From contig NZ_CP048286.1 of NCBI RefSeq assembly GCF_010365285.1, positions 4,364,046-4,428,045 of the forward strand: a stretch of 64,000 nucleotides of DNA, in the 5' to 3' direction. A program made the position numbers and the translations under genes. Each line of letters opens with the position of its first letter. Position 1 is the stretch's first letter. The DNA is from Paenibacillus rhizovicinus (GTDB taxonomy: Bacteria; Bacillota; Bacilli; Paenibacillales; Paenibacillaceae). The notes beneath the pieces were generated by a model, which did not search any database, had not been told where the DNA came from, and saw only the letters and a program-made list of their open reading frames with translations. Positions 27,136 to 36,043 of this stretch are shown piece after piece.

Positions 27136-27559
27136 GATTTCTGGATTCGTCATAACGTGTCCTGCTAGGAACCGACTCCGCATGAAGTCGGTAATCGGGA
27201 TGGTTCTCGATCAATTCCTTGATAGAGACACCATTGATAACGAGGCCATCGATGACACAGTTATCAATCGTTAGATGGACAAGATGCGAGTTGGAGACTG
27301 TAGCGCCTTCCAATATCCCGGCATTAAATTGCATGTCGAACACATCGCACGCATTCATGCGCATCCCCCACCATGCATTCCCTTCCACATTCACTTCGGA
27401 TAGATTGCTTGCTCGAACCGTGGAGCCCGTGAAGTCGACATGAAGGAATTGGGCGTTCTTCATGTTCGCGAATTTGATGGTTGTCTCATTCAAGCTGGCA
27501 TTTTCGATCGTGGCGTTGGTTAAATCACCCGTAAACAATTGACCGCGTGTTTGATCCAT
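27122..27559 (-). CDS. Pentapeptide-repeat-like protein
   Basis: 145 residues. Residues about 9-105 consist of five-residue steps with Leu/Phe/Ile/Val at the centre and small or polar residues around: FTGDL-TNATI-ENASL-NETTI, FANMK-NAQFL, FTGST-VRASN-LSEVN. Such proteins fold into a right-handed quadrilateral beta-helix. Function unknown; some members mimic DNA and protect gyrase, but nothing here shows this. Ribosome site GAGGAGG. Confidence 0.75.
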   Translation of the reverse strand: MDQTRGQLFTGDLTNATIENASLNETTIKFANMKNAQFLHVDFTGSTVRASNLSEVNVEGNAWWGMRMNACDVFDMQFNAGILEGATVSNSHLVHLTIDNCVIDGLVINGVSIKELIENHPDYRLHAESVPSRTRYDESRNRLNE

Positions 27560-27714
27560 GTCGCAGCCTCCTCATAATATGGAATAATTACCCAATCTAA
27601 AATTCGCTTCAGATTGTTATTATTCCTGCATGAGGGGAGCGCTCATCGGAAGCCGCGAGTGCGCCATTAGCCTGGCTGGTTGGGCACGGGAGGATAGGCA
27701 GCCGTTATCCACCG

Positions 27715-28611
27715 TTATCCCCCGCCAACCTCAAACTGCTTCCGGTACGCCGAAGGGCTCATGGCGGCGCCTTTGGCGAATCGGCGCGCGAAGTAGGCCG
27801 GGTCCTCGAAGCCGACGGACGCCGCGATATCGGCTACGGGCTTGTCCGTCGTAAGCAGGAGCAGCTTCGCCTGCTCCAGGCGGTATTCGTTCACGTACTC
27901 GTTCGGCGTGCGGCCGAAGACGGCGCGCATGCATCGCGTGATATAGATCGGATGATAATTCAATTCGGTGCGCAGCAGTTCATTCGTGACGGTCTGGCGG
28001 TAATTTGCCTTGAGGAACGAAGCCGTACGCTCCGCAAGCTGGATGGCCGCGGAATCCGTACGGCCTTGCTGCGCTTCTCCGCATAAGCGGAACAGCAGAT
28101 TGTGGAAGACCGTCTGCTGCTTCCAGCTGCCGGTCAGATCGGACCGGGCGTCCAGCGCGAGCAGTCCTTCGATATCGGCATATACCTCCTGCGGATCCGG
28201 CAGCGTGATGAAGCACGGCAGCCGCAAGTCGTATTGCCGCCCGAAGTCGCCGGGGCGCAATCGCTCCGTGCTTCGCTGCTGAGAAGAGAACGGCAGCGTA
28301 GCATGCTCGTCATGCGTCGTCCATGGCGCATGCGCCTGAAAGTGGACCCAGTAGAAATGCGTTGCTTCCTCGCACGGCTTCGTCGGATAGTGATGCAGGT
28401 CCGGTCGCAGAACGAGCGCTTGACCGGCTCCGATGCGGATGTCTTCCCCGGCTTCCCCCATGAACAGCGCCCCGCTAGAGACGACGATCAAATCGAACAC
28501 GCCGATCATTTGCCGTTCCACATGACGGCTGCCGGGCAGGAATACATCCGAACCCGCGGTCAGGAAATGCGGAAGCGGCGGGATTTGAACGATTAAGTCC
28601 TGAGGCGGCAT
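27715..28611 (-). CDS. AraC-family transcriptional regulator
   Basis: A 298-residue regulator: an N-terminal cupin-like ligand domain (about 1-170, with GQALVLRPDLHHYP) and a C-terminal double helix-turn-helix (LLRTELNYHPIYITRCMRAV, then PVADIAASVGFEDPAYFARR). ATG at 28611 is chosen because GGAAGGAAGAG precedes it; an in-frame ATG 66 bases upstream lacks such a site. It diverges from a beta-propeller glycosidase gene, which it probably activates in response to a sugar. Confidence 0.9.
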   Translation of the reverse strand: MPPQDLIVQIPPLPHFLTAGSDVFLPGSRHVERQMIGVFDLIVVSSGALFMGEAGEDIRIGAGQALVLRPDLHHYPTKPCEEATHFYWVHFQAHAPWTTHDEHATLPFSSQQRSTERLRPGDFGRQYDLRLPCFITLPDPQEVYADIEGLLALDARSDLTGSWKQQTVFHNLLFRLCGEAQQGRTDSAAIQLAERTASFLKANYRQTVTNELLRTELNYHPIYITRCMRAVFGRTPNEYVNEYRLEQAKLLLLTTDKPVADIAASVGFEDPAYFARRFAKGAAMSPSAYRKQFEVGGG

Positions 28612-28804
28612 GGTACTCTTCCTTCCTGGGGGCGACGTTTCAAAAACACAACCTACCGTAACCCTTAACTCCCCCAATAATAAGCATCATTACGGATCGA
28701 TGTCAAAGCGTTGATGCAATAAGCGGGCGGTCTGCTGTCGAGCATCCAATTCTCCCGACATGCCCATCATCGCGGATCCAGTCAAGAAGCCGACCCAATT
28801 AGGA

Positions 28805-28880
28805 CGCAGCGATATAGTTTCGAAAATCCAAAAAGTCGTTTCGTTCGTTCCTTGTACCGCCGGCTCCGCAGCGATATAGT
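28805..28880 (+). promoter_or_regulatory. Promoter with two 14-bp direct repeats upstream of the glycosidase
   Basis: TTGTAC (28852-28857), 17-base spacer, TATAGT (28875-28880). The 14-mer CGCAGCGATATAGT covers the -10 (28867-28880) and is repeated exactly 62 bases upstream (28805-28818). Direct repeats are the usual operator form for AraC regulators, one of which is encoded divergently. The rest of 28612-28908 shows no gene. Confidence 0.65.
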
Positions 28881-28908
28881 GGGAGACAAGAAACGGAGGC
28901 GCACGACG

Positions 28909-29862
28909 ATGAGCGAACAACTATGGAACTTGTTTGGCGGCAATTACCGGCAGAACTGTCTCTCTTGGCATCATTCCGCGCATAATCCCGTCATCCCGGC
29001 CAGCGGGAATACGTGGCGGAGCGTCTGGGTCGCGAACCCCGACGTGCTGACGTTTAACGGCAAGCAGCTGCTCTATTATCGCGGCAACGGGATACAGCCG
29101 AATACGGACGGCAAACGGCATGACCGGCTGGGCGTTGCGGAAATCGCGGGCCTGACGCGAGACACGATCGCGCTGCGCGATCTGAACGATGGCGAGCCGA
29201 TCGTCGATGTCGGCGGACCGGACGAATTCGACGGCAAGGATGTGCTGGATCCCTCAGTAATTGCGTTCGAGGGCCGAGTATTCGTCTACTATTCCGCGAT
29301 CGGCGCGGGCCCGGATTGCGTCGGCCTTGCCGTCAGCGAAGACGGCGTTCATTTCAACAAGGTCGGGAATATCATGGAAGGCCGGGCTCCTGCCGTCATC
29401 GTGAAGGACGGCCACGTCTACATGATTTATCAGCTCCTGCAAAATAACGGGTACCGGCTCTATCTGGCCCGCTCGCGGGACGGCATTCATTTCGAGCAGG
29501 TATCGGATCAACCGATATTCGAAGGAACGCCGGGCAATTGGGACGCCTTGTCCATCGTAACGGCGCGGCTCATGAAGGACGGCGACAGCTATTACATGAT
29601 GTACGGCGGCAGCTCGTACTTGGCGGACGAGCCGGACTTCTTCGGGCTGGCCCGCTCGACGGACCTGCTCCATTGGGAGGCGCATCCGGGCAATCCGATC
29701 TTCGGCTGCGGCGCGATGGGGCAGGAGGATGGAGGGGCGATCTGGTTCCCGGCGCTGCTCGAGACGGAGGATGCCTTCGTCATTCTGTACGAAGGAAGCC
29801 GGGGCAAGTACAGTTGGGACATCTCGTCGCAAATCTGCATGGCGTCGATTCCGAAAGCTTGA
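28909..29862 (+). CDS. Beta-propeller glycosidase (GH43/GH32-like)
   Basis: 317 residues, no signal peptide. Blade motifs such as NPDVLTFNGKQLLYYRG (Asp45), DVLDPSVIAFEGRVFVYYSA (Asp114) and FFGLARSTDLLHWEAHP mark a five-bladed propeller glycosidase or related enzyme; the acidic residues named would be catalytic by analogy. Exact family and substrate unresolved. ATG at 28909 follows ACGGAGG; an earlier in-frame ATG lies within the promoter. It is controlled by its own promoter opposite the AraC regulator, and a terminator follows. Confidence 0.78.
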   Translation: MSEQLWNLFGGNYRQNCLSWHHSAHNPVIPASGNTWRSVWVANPDVLTFNGKQLLYYRGNGIQPNTDGKRHDRLGVAEIAGLTRDTIALRDLNDGEPIVDVGGPDEFDGKDVLDPSVIAFEGRVFVYYSAIGAGPDCVGLAVSEDGVHFNKVGNIMEGRAPAVIVKDGHVYMIYQLLQNNGYRLYLARSRDGIHFEQVSDQPIFEGTPGNWDALSIVTARLMKDGDSYYMMYGGSSYLADEPDFFGLARSTDLLHWEAHPGNPIFGCGAMGQEDGGAIWFPALLETEDAFVILYEGSRGKYSWDISSQICMASIPKA

Positions 29863-29889
29863 TGCAAGCGAAGCGATATTGAAAAAGCG

Positions 29890-29934
29890 AAAAAGCGATT
29901 CTCAGCCCGGAAACGGGTGAGAATCGCTTTTTTT
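29890..29934 (+). terminator. Intrinsic terminator after the glycosidase
   Basis: AAAGCGATTCTCA-g-CCCG pairs with CGGG-TGAGAATCGCTTT, followed by more T. A further 19-base palindrome (GCCTTGCGC, A, GCGCAAGGC) lies at about 29937-29955. Confidence 0.88.
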
Positions 29935-30095
29935 GGCCTTGCGCAGCGCAAGGCGAAGCAGTGCAGTCCTCCTCCGCGGTGAAGTGCAGCACGTGGCGAT
30001 ACGGTGCAGCGCGACACGATGCGGTACTGCACTACACTTGCGGCGCGGCACGGCAAGAGCCTAATGCGGCGCAGACCGCTGCGAAGAAGCTTGAC

Positions 30096-30965
30096 TTACG
30101 CTTTCTTGCGGCCCCCTGCGAAGACGCCGGCGATTTTGCCAAGCATGCCGGACGGAGACGGTTCGGGATCCTTGATTCCCCAAGTTAAGCCGAGCAGAAT
30201 CGGCGGAATAAACATGGGATCGATCCAGCTGTACGTGCCGTCCCCGAGCAGGTCGCCGATCAGCAGTCCTTTCTCCGGATCATGACGCATCGCCCACTTG
30301 CCGCTGTAGACCGTCATGCCCTTCTTCTTCATATAAGGCGATGCCGCTCCGAAATCGAAGTTTTTCGTCCGCGCGCGGTCCGACGCTTCGACCATCGCTT
30401 CGAAATCGGCCTCCTTCTGCTGCCAGCTGCAGGCCGAATCCCACATTTCGAGCAGCTGATAGCCGGCGAGGTCGGATTCCGAAATGGCGGCTTGCAGCGT
30501 ATCGCCGACGAACGGGTAATTCACGAGCCTGTCCCCTTCGTGGAGCCGGATCCTTAGAATTCCGTGCGGCGCAGCGAGACGTTCGTGAAAGGCATATTGC
30601 TTGTAGCCGGTCAGCGTATCGCCGATTCGTTCCTCCAGGCAGTTGGGCACGTCGAGGCAATCCGGGATATTAAGGACATGAACGAAGTAGAGCGTTTCGC
30701 CCTTATGCTCGACCGGCAGAAACTCGGCTTCGCCATGGCGCAGATGACGTTGAAACAGTTTCGCGGCTTTCTCGGTTACGAGCAGGGCACCGTTGTGACG
30801 CATGAGAAAATCAGTCGGCTTCTTGCTCGAGGCGCATTTCAGCCTTGGCGGTATCCAAGAGGCGAGCATCGGCTGCCCGTCGAACGCGAGACGCTCGAAG
30901 TCTTCCATATCCTCGAATTCCCACCGGGCATGGGCGGGATGGTAATCCAACAGCCAAAATTTCAT
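30096..30965 (-). CDS. Imm11/DUF1629-like protein
   Basis: A 289-residue soluble protein. The first 190 residues (MKFWLLDYHP, LPVEHKGETLYFVHVLN, RLHEGDRLVNYPFVGDT, DLAGYQLLEMWD) recall the immunity-protein family Imm11 (DUF1629, MXAN_0049 type). The C-terminal 90 residues (FGAASPYMKKKGMTVYSGKW onward) are not recognised. No toxin or secretion gene is next to it. ATG at 30965 is used with AAGGAG about 12 bases upstream; a GTG ten codons earlier has no site. It is a single gene and its role is inferred from likeness only. Confidence 0.6.
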   Translation of the reverse strand: MKFWLLDYHPAHARWEFEDMEDFERLAFDGQPMLASWIPPRLKCASSKKPTDFLMRHNGALLVTEKAAKLFQRHLRHGEAEFLPVEHKGETLYFVHVLNIPDCLDVPNCLEERIGDTLTGYKQYAFHERLAAPHGILRIRLHEGDRLVNYPFVGDTLQAAISESDLAGYQLLEMWDSACSWQQKEADFEAMVEASDRARTKNFDFGAASPYMKKKGMTVYSGKWAMRHDPEKGLLIGDLLGDGTYSWIDPMFIPPILLGLTWGIKDPEPSPSGMLGKIAGVFAGGRKKA

Positions 30966-31082
30966 TGCGGTTCGTGTCTCCTTCTTGCGCTCCACGAGTT
31001 ATTTTGGGAGGTTTATTATTAATCTACCAGAAACTAGAAGGGGTGTCCTGGGAGAATTACCGCGTCTCTCCGATTCCTCCTT

Positions 31083-32009
31083 CTATCCCCGTCCCGCGGC
31101 ATCGCTCCGCAAGCGGTCACGGAACTGCTTCGGCGAGCAGTCGTTAAGGCGGTTAAAGAGCTGGTAGAAATGGCCGAGGTTGGACATGCCGACGGCGACG
31201 GCGGCGTCCGCGATGCTGATATCGCTCGTCAAGAGCAATTGCTCCGCGCGTTTAATGCGCTTAAACACGACGAACTCGGTGAAGGTCATGCCGAGCGCCT
31301 TCTTGAACGTTTTCATAAAATGGGTAGGGCTCATGTTCAGCAGTTCGCTGACCGCCTCGACGCTCAGTTTCTCGTCCACATGCTCCTCGATATAATTGAT
31401 CGCCGGACGGAGCCGCTCGTAGAGCAGATGATCATGATAGTGGAGCATCTTGCGGCTGTCGCTGCGCAGGAGCAGCAGCAGCATCGACTTGATGCGGGAG
31501 GAGACGGCCAGCTCGTAGCCGATCTGCCGGTCGTTCATCTCCTTGTATATATCGCGGATCAGCGCGGCAATGCCGGCACGGGCTTCGCGATTCTCGCCGA
31601 ATATGTAATTGAGCGCGCTCAGCGGCCGGATCGTTTCCGCAAAATGCATCATATTGTTCATGGTGCTTTGATCCCAATATTTGCGCAAATTGAGCTGGAG
31701 GACGAGGTAGCTGAGCGGGCTGTCCTTCGTCTGTATCGTCATATGGGGCTCGGCCGACCCGAACAAGGCGACGTCGCCTTTGCGAAGAATCAACTGTTCA
31801 TCGCCGTAATAGGCGAACATCTCGCCGCGGTGTATGAGCAGAAATTCGATTTCATCGTGATAATTCCACGGCGCCAAGGCCGTTTTCCGCTCGTCCTGCT
31901 CCGCCCGCAGCGATTTATTCTGCGCCCGGTCCGAGTCGATCTGCCAGATTTTGATAGCGAGAAAGGGATTCTGGTAGGCGACATGTTCATGTTGGATTTC
32001 GACAGTCAT
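31083..32009 (-). CDS. AraC-family transcriptional regulator
   Basis: 308 residues: an N-terminal cupin domain (NYHDEIEFLLIHRGEMFAYY, LRKGDVALFGSAEPH) and a C-terminal AraC DNA-binding domain (AVSELLNMSPTHFMKTFKKA, AVAVGMSNLGHFYQLFNRLN). Ribosome site GAAGGAG. It diverges from the thuA-like operon, whose promoter has a good TATAAT but a poor -35, as expected of an activator-dependent promoter, so this protein is the likely activator. Confidence 0.9.
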   Translation of the reverse strand: MTVEIQHEHVAYQNPFLAIKIWQIDSDRAQNKSLRAEQDERKTALAPWNYHDEIEFLLIHRGEMFAYYGDEQLILRKGDVALFGSAEPHMTIQTKDSPLSYLVLQLNLRKYWDQSTMNNMMHFAETIRPLSALNYIFGENREARAGIAALIRDIYKEMNDRQIGYELAVSSRIKSMLLLLLRSDSRKMLHYHDHLLYERLRPAINYIEEHVDEKLSVEAVSELLNMSPTHFMKTFKKALGMTFTEFVVFKRIKRAEQLLLTSDISIADAAVAVGMSNLGHFYQLFNRLNDCSPKQFRDRLRSDAAGRG

Positions 32010-32124
32010 CGCAGTGCTCCTTCAACGAATGGCAAGGTATGATTTCGTAAGGCCATTGTAGCACGAATCGACGGTTGCTAAGGCAGGATGACAGGATACC
32101 GTAAAAAAAACGCCCGATCTGCAA

Positions 32125-32153
32125 TCGATCCCGAACGCCGGCTTCCTTATAAT
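32125..32153 (+). promoter_or_regulatory. Promoter of the thuA-like operon
   Basis: TATAAT at 32148-32153, 41 bases before the start codon. The hexamer 17 bases upstream (TCGATC, 32125-32130) is a poor -35, which suggests activator dependence. Confidence 0.5.
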
Positions 32154-32193
32154 AAAATCAAAATGTATGCCCTTACAGGAGGAATAGAAACAG

Positions 32194-32931
32194 ATGACAC
32201 AGCAGAAGATCAACGTTACGATTTGGAATGAATACCGCCACGAGAAGAAGAACCCGGTCGTAGGCGAAATTTACCCGCAAGGCATGCATGCCGCTATCGC
32301 CGAAGGCTTGAGCGTGCAAGGCGAAATCAAATTCGCGACGCTGGACGACGCGGAACACGGTCTATCCGAAGAGGTATTGAACAATACCGACGTACTGATC
32401 TGGTGGGGGCATCTTGCGCACGGCGAGGTACAAGACGAGATCGTCGAGCGCGTCTACAACCGCGTGCTGCACGGCATGGGCTTGATCGTCCTGCACTCCG
32501 GCCACTTCTCGAAAATCTTCCGCAAGCTGATGGGGACGTCCTGCGACCTGAAATGGCGCGAAGCGGACGAGAAGGAACGCATCTGGGTCGTGAATCCGGC
32601 GCATCCGATCGCTGCAGGAATCGGCGAATATATCGAACTGCCGGCAGAAGAAATGTACGGCGAGCACTTCGACATCCCGCAGCCGGACGATCTGGTCATG
32701 GTGAGCTGGTTCGAAGGCGGCGAAGTATTCCGCAGCGGCTGCTGCTATAACCGCGGCGCGGGCAAAGTGTTCTACTTCCGTCCGGGCCATGAGACATACC
32801 CGACGTATTATAATCCGCAAGTGCGCAAAGTCATCGACAATGCCGTGAAATGGGCTGCGCCGGTCGGCAGCGAATATCCGAAGTACGGCCATGCGAAGAC
32901 GCCGCTGGAACCGATTAAAGGAGCGAAATAG
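32194..32931 (+). CDS. ThuA-like trehalose-utilisation protein
   Basis: A 245-residue ThuA-domain protein (class I glutamine-amidotransferase-like fold): [14 protein letters not shown] at the start, [29 protein letters not shown] and [19 protein letters not shown]. In rhizobia ThuA works with the dehydrogenase ThuB on trehalose-type disaccharides (keto-sugar chemistry), and here a ThuB-like oxidoreductase gene follows within four bases. Ribosome site CAGGAGGA. Trehalose itself is not proven; the pair could serve other disaccharides. Confidence 0.9.
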   Translation: MTQQKINVTIWNEYRHEKKNPVVGEIYPQGMHAAIAEGLSVQGEIKFATLDDAEHGLSEEVLNNTDVLIWWGHLAHGEVQDEIVERVYNRVLHGMGLIVLHSGHFSKIFRKLMGTSCDLKWREADEKERIWVVNPAHPIAAGIGEYIELPAEEMYGEHFDIPQPDDLVMVSWFEGGEVFRSGCCYNRGAGKVFYFRPGHETYPTYYNPQVRKVIDNAVKWAAPVGSEYPKYGHAKTPLEPIKGAK

Positions 32932-32934
32932 TCG

Positions 32935-33969
32935 ATGTTAAAAGTTGGCGCGGTCGGAACCGGCGGGATTTTCCGCATGGCCCATCTGCCGGGATGGTTG
33001 TCTTCAAAGGAAGTAGAACTCGTCGCCTTCTGCGATCCGGTACGCGCGGCGGCCGAAGCGATCGCGAAGGATTTCCCGGATGCTCGCGTATATGACAGCT
33101 ACCAGGAGCTGCTGGACGATCCGTCGATCGATATCGTCGATATCTCCACGCCGAACCTGTTCCATTCGGAGATCGCGATCGCCGCGCTTCGCAAAGGCAA
33201 GCACGTCTTCTGCGAGAAGCCGGAGGCCGTCAATGCGCTGGAGGTGCAGAAGATGGCGGACGCCGCGCGGGAATCGGGCAAGCTCCTCATGACGATGCGC
33301 AACAACCGGTTCAGCGAGGAAGCGAAGTATCTGAAGCGCAGCAGCGATGCGGGCAAGTTCGGCGACCTGTACGCGGGACGCTGCGGCTGGATTCGCCGTC
33401 GCGGCATTCCGGGGAGAGGCGGCTGGTTCACGACCAAGGAGCTGAGCGGCGGCGGGCCCTTGATCGACCTTGGCGTCCATATGCTCGACCTCGCCATGTG
33501 GTTCGGGGGCAATCCGAAGCCGATCACCGTCAGCGGATCGACGTACAATAAGTTCGCCAACCGTCCGGATGCGAGCGGAGTGGTTCCGGCAGGCACGTTC
33601 GACGTGGAAGATATGGCGATCGGCTTCGTCCGGTTCGATAACGGCGCTTCGCTGCAATTCGAATTCAGCTGGGCATCCAATGTCGAGGCCGAGCAGAAGT
33701 TCGTGGAGTGGCGGGGAACCGAAGGCGGCTTCGCGCTGGTGAACGATAAGATGAAGATGTTCTCGGAAGAAGGCGGCGTGCAGCTCGATCAGCAGCCGGT
33801 CTTCAACGGCAAGCAGACCGCGCAGCATACGGCGAATATTCTGCACTTCATCGAATGCGTGCTGGGACGCGAGGAAGCGATTTACGTGCCGTCTCAGGGC
33901 GTCGACATGATCAAGATTTTGACGGCGATCTATGAATCCGCGGCAACGGGCCGGGAAATCCGGCTGTAG
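32935..33969 (+). CDS. Gfo/Idh/MocA-family oxidoreductase (ThuB-like)
   Basis: 344 residues. Rossmann start KVGAVGTGGIFRMAHLPGW, the CEKPEA motif whose Lys is catalytic in the family, and the C-terminal sugar-binding half with GGGPLIDLGVHMLDLAMW (family Asp/His). It uses NAD(P) to oxidise or reduce a sugar. Located directly after the thuA-like gene, with AAAGGAG in the end of that gene as ribosome site, so the two are translated from one message. A terminator follows. Confidence 0.93.
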   Translation: MLKVGAVGTGGIFRMAHLPGWLSSKEVELVAFCDPVRAAAEAIAKDFPDARVYDSYQELLDDPSIDIVDISTPNLFHSEIAIAALRKGKHVFCEKPEAVNALEVQKMADAARESGKLLMTMRNNRFSEEAKYLKRSSDAGKFGDLYAGRCGWIRRRGIPGRGGWFTTKELSGGGPLIDLGVHMLDLAMWFGGNPKPITVSGSTYNKFANRPDASGVVPAGTFDVEDMAIGFVRFDNGASLQFEFSWASNVEAEQKFVEWRGTEGGFALVNDKMKMFSEEGGVQLDQQPVFNGKQTAQHTANILHFIECVLGREEAIYVPSQGVDMIKILTAIYESAATGREIRL

Positions 33970-33988
33970 CAGGCTGCGCCAACGAATG

Positions 33989-34040
33989 AAAGCCGAATGG
34001 ACATCGGGTACGATACCTGATGATCCGTTCGGCTTTTTTT
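33989..34040 (+). terminator. Intrinsic terminator after the thuA-like operon
   Basis: Outer stem AAAGCCGAA (33989-33997) with TTCGGCTTT (34028-34036), inner GGACATC/GAT-TCC pairing, seven T. Confidence 0.85.
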
Positions 34041-34148
34041 GCATTCGGGATCGCGATACCTTCTTCTAGTCAATTCAAGCGCGCTTCGTTACAATTAATC
34101 CCATGGAAGTCAATCGCACGCATAAGGATCGATAAGGAGGCTGCGCAA

Positions 34149-35480
34149 ATGAATAACCGCATCGTCGTCATGGTCAGCATCGTCCTGGCCATGCTCGTGG
34201 CGTCGATGGATTCGACGATCATCAATACGACGATTCCCGTCATCGTGAAGGATCTTGGCGGCGTGAAGCTGTATGCGTGGGTGTTTACGGCCTACATGAT
34301 CGCGTCCACCGTGCTGTCGCCGCTGGCGGGAAGGCTGTCCGACATGTTCGGGCGCAAACGGATTTTCGCGATGGGCATTCTCTTGTTCCTGGGCGGATCG
34401 CTGCTATGCGGTTTCTCGCAGACGATGGCGCAGCTCGTCATCTTCCGCGCGGTGCAAGGCATCGGCGCCGGCTTCATGCTGCCGTTCCCGGCCATTCTCG
34501 CCGGCGACCTGTTCCCGGTCGAGCAGCGCGGCAAGATTCAAGCCTTCTTCACGGCGATGTGGGGCTTGTCGGCCGTGCTGGCGCCGCTGCTGGGATCGTT
34601 CTTCGTGGAATATTTGAGCTGGCATTGGATTTTTTACGTCAATTTGCCGATCTGCTTGGTTTCGTTCCTCGCGCTGCTCCCGTACAAGGAAGTGTATCAG
34701 CCGAAGCGGGCATCCATTGACGTCATGGGGGCGCTGCTCTTCTCGGGCGGCGTCTCGCTGCTGCTGGCAACGACAATCGTCGAAAAGGGCATAGTCGCAT
34801 ACGCGGCCGGGGGCGTCGTGCTCATCGCGGGCTTCTTCGTCTATGAGCGCAGACATGCGTCGCCGATCGTGCCGCTGTCGCTGCTGCGCAACAAGCCGGT
34901 TTCCTGGATGCTGGCAGGTTCGCTCATCTCGTACATGGCGCTCTTCGGCGCCGCGAGCTTCGTGCCCTTGTTCGTCCAAAATCAAGGCCATTCGCTGCTG
35001 ATCAGCGGCGTCGCGCTGTTATTCGTCGCTTTCGGCTGGATGGCGGTGTCCGTGCCGGCGGGCAAATGGGTGCTGCGTTACGGCTACAAACGGCTGCTGA
35101 TCGCGGGCAACCTCATTCTCATCGTCTCGGCGCTGCTGCTGCTGGCATTCCGCGAAAGCACGCCGCTCGCTTACGTGTTCCTGGCGATGACGGTTTACGG
35201 ACTCGCATACGGCCTGCTCTCGACCGTATCCATTATCGGCTCGCAGCAGCTGGTGGAACCGCATCAGAAAGGCATCTCGACCTCGCTGCAAATGTTCGCG
35301 CGCAACATCGGCACGGCGGTCGGCGTTACGGTCATGGGCGCCTTCGTGACGAAGACGGATCACTTCTACGACGGCATGCATAAGCTTTTCCTGTTCGGGC
35401 TGATCTTGAGCGTAATCGCGTTCATTCCGCCGTTCGCGCAGCGCGGGCATGAGGCAGAGCTGGCCAAGAAGCCGGCTTAA
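34149..35480 (+). CDS. MFS multidrug exporter, DHA2 (14-TM) type
   Basis: A 443-residue permease with about 14 hydrophobic segments. The first, VSIVLAMLVASMDSTIINTT, has the D(S/T)TIVN-like motif of DHA2 drug:H+ antiporters, and GRLSDMFGRKRIF is MFS motif A after segment 2. Role: export of drugs or metabolites across the cytoplasmic membrane; substrate unknown. ATG at 34149 with AAGGAGG seven bases upstream; earlier in-frame ATGs would add a long unlikely extension through the preceding terminator. It is followed by a minisatellite rather than a normal terminator. Confidence 0.9.
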   Translation: MNNRIVVMVSIVLAMLVASMDSTIINTTIPVIVKDLGGVKLYAWVFTAYMIASTVLSPLAGRLSDMFGRKRIFAMGILLFLGGSLLCGFSQTMAQLVIFRAVQGIGAGFMLPFPAILAGDLFPVEQRGKIQAFFTAMWGLSAVLAPLLGSFFVEYLSWHWIFYVNLPICLVSFLALLPYKEVYQPKRASIDVMGALLFSGGVSLLLATTIVEKGIVAYAAGGVVLIAGFFVYERRHASPIVPLSLLRNKPVSWMLAGSLISYMALFGAASFVPLFVQNQGHSLLISGVALLFVAFGWMAVSVPAGKWVLRYGYKRLLIAGNLILIVSALLLLAFRESTPLAYVFLAMTVYGLAYGLLSTVSIIGSQQLVEPHQKGISTSLQMFARNIGTAVGVTVMGAFVTKTDHFYDGMHKLFLFGLILSVIAFIPPFAQRGHEAELAKKPA

Positions 35481-35572
35481 GGCGTCGGGGCTGGGGCGGC
35501 GGGTTGCCGTCCCGGCAAGTCCGAAGGGGCACGCGCCTCAGCAACTCCGCAGCCTCGGCCCCTCGCAGCCCC

Positions 35573-35728
35573 GAACCCCGTAACCCCGTAACCCCGTAAC
35601 CCCGTAACCCCGTAACCCCGTAACCCCGTAACCCCGTAACCCCGTAACCCCGAACCCCGAACCCCGAACCCCGAACCCCGAACCCCGAACCCCGAACCCC
35701 GAACCCCGAACCCCGAACCCCGAACCCC
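35573..35728. repeat. Compound minisatellite: GTAACCCC x9 and GAACCCC x11
   Basis: One heptamer GAACCCC (35573-35579), nine octamers GTAACCCC (35580-35651), then eleven heptamers GAACCCC (35652-35728), all without a mismatch. The minus strand is therefore an uninterrupted series of G4 runs separated by 3-4 bases, ideal for G-quadruplexes. It lies about 90 bases past the MFS gene. Reading it as protein gives only repeat peptides in several frames; it is not taken as coding. Confidence 0.95.
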
Positions 35729-35734
35729 GGCACG

Positions 35735-35890
35735 CACCTTCGGACCCTGCACTCTCGCGCCTCCGCAACTCGAAATCTCCAAACCTCCTGAGCTCCAAGC
35801 CTCTAACCTACCAAGTCCCCGACCCGCCAACTCTCCAGCCCCCCCATCAACCGTCTATCCCCAAGTCTCAAATACCGCTCCTCCGCCCCC
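35735..35890. other. G-poor, C-rich low-complexity tract
   Basis: About 150 bases of short pyrimidine words separated by AA (CTCCAAACCTCC, TCCAAGCCTCTAACC, GCCAACTCTCCAGCC). This looks like a decayed continuation of the neighbouring minisatellite. No gene is seen. Confidence 0.5.
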
Positions 35891-35901
35891 ATGCTTGCGG
35901 C

Positions 35902-36043
35902 TAACGAACTCTATAATGCTTATAATCGAGAAATCAGCACTTTCACGCTTCTAAAGAATCCTATGAGCGTTATTACGCAGAAAATAAGCCAAATAGCCGG
36001 TATGTGGAGCATTTATTCGAAATAACGCGTCTGGAGTTCGTTA
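35902..36043. repeat. 142-bp element bounded by 10-bp inverted repeats
   Basis: Ends TAACGAACTC (35902-35911) and GAGTTCGTTA (36034-36043). It shares AAGCCAAATAGC and near-equal length with the element at 7526-7658; a further TTCGTTACG follows near 36087. No open frame of note. Confidence 0.75.

Noticed and set aside
29960-30030. GTGCAG recurring four times
   Set aside because: Spacing is irregular (23, 20 and 21 bases) and the surrounding sequence does not repeat.
35422-35830. Three overlapping minus-strand frames encoding Gly/Val/Arg repeat peptides
   Set aside because: They are only the translation of the minisatellite, open in all three frames because the units contain no stop; there is no ribosome site.
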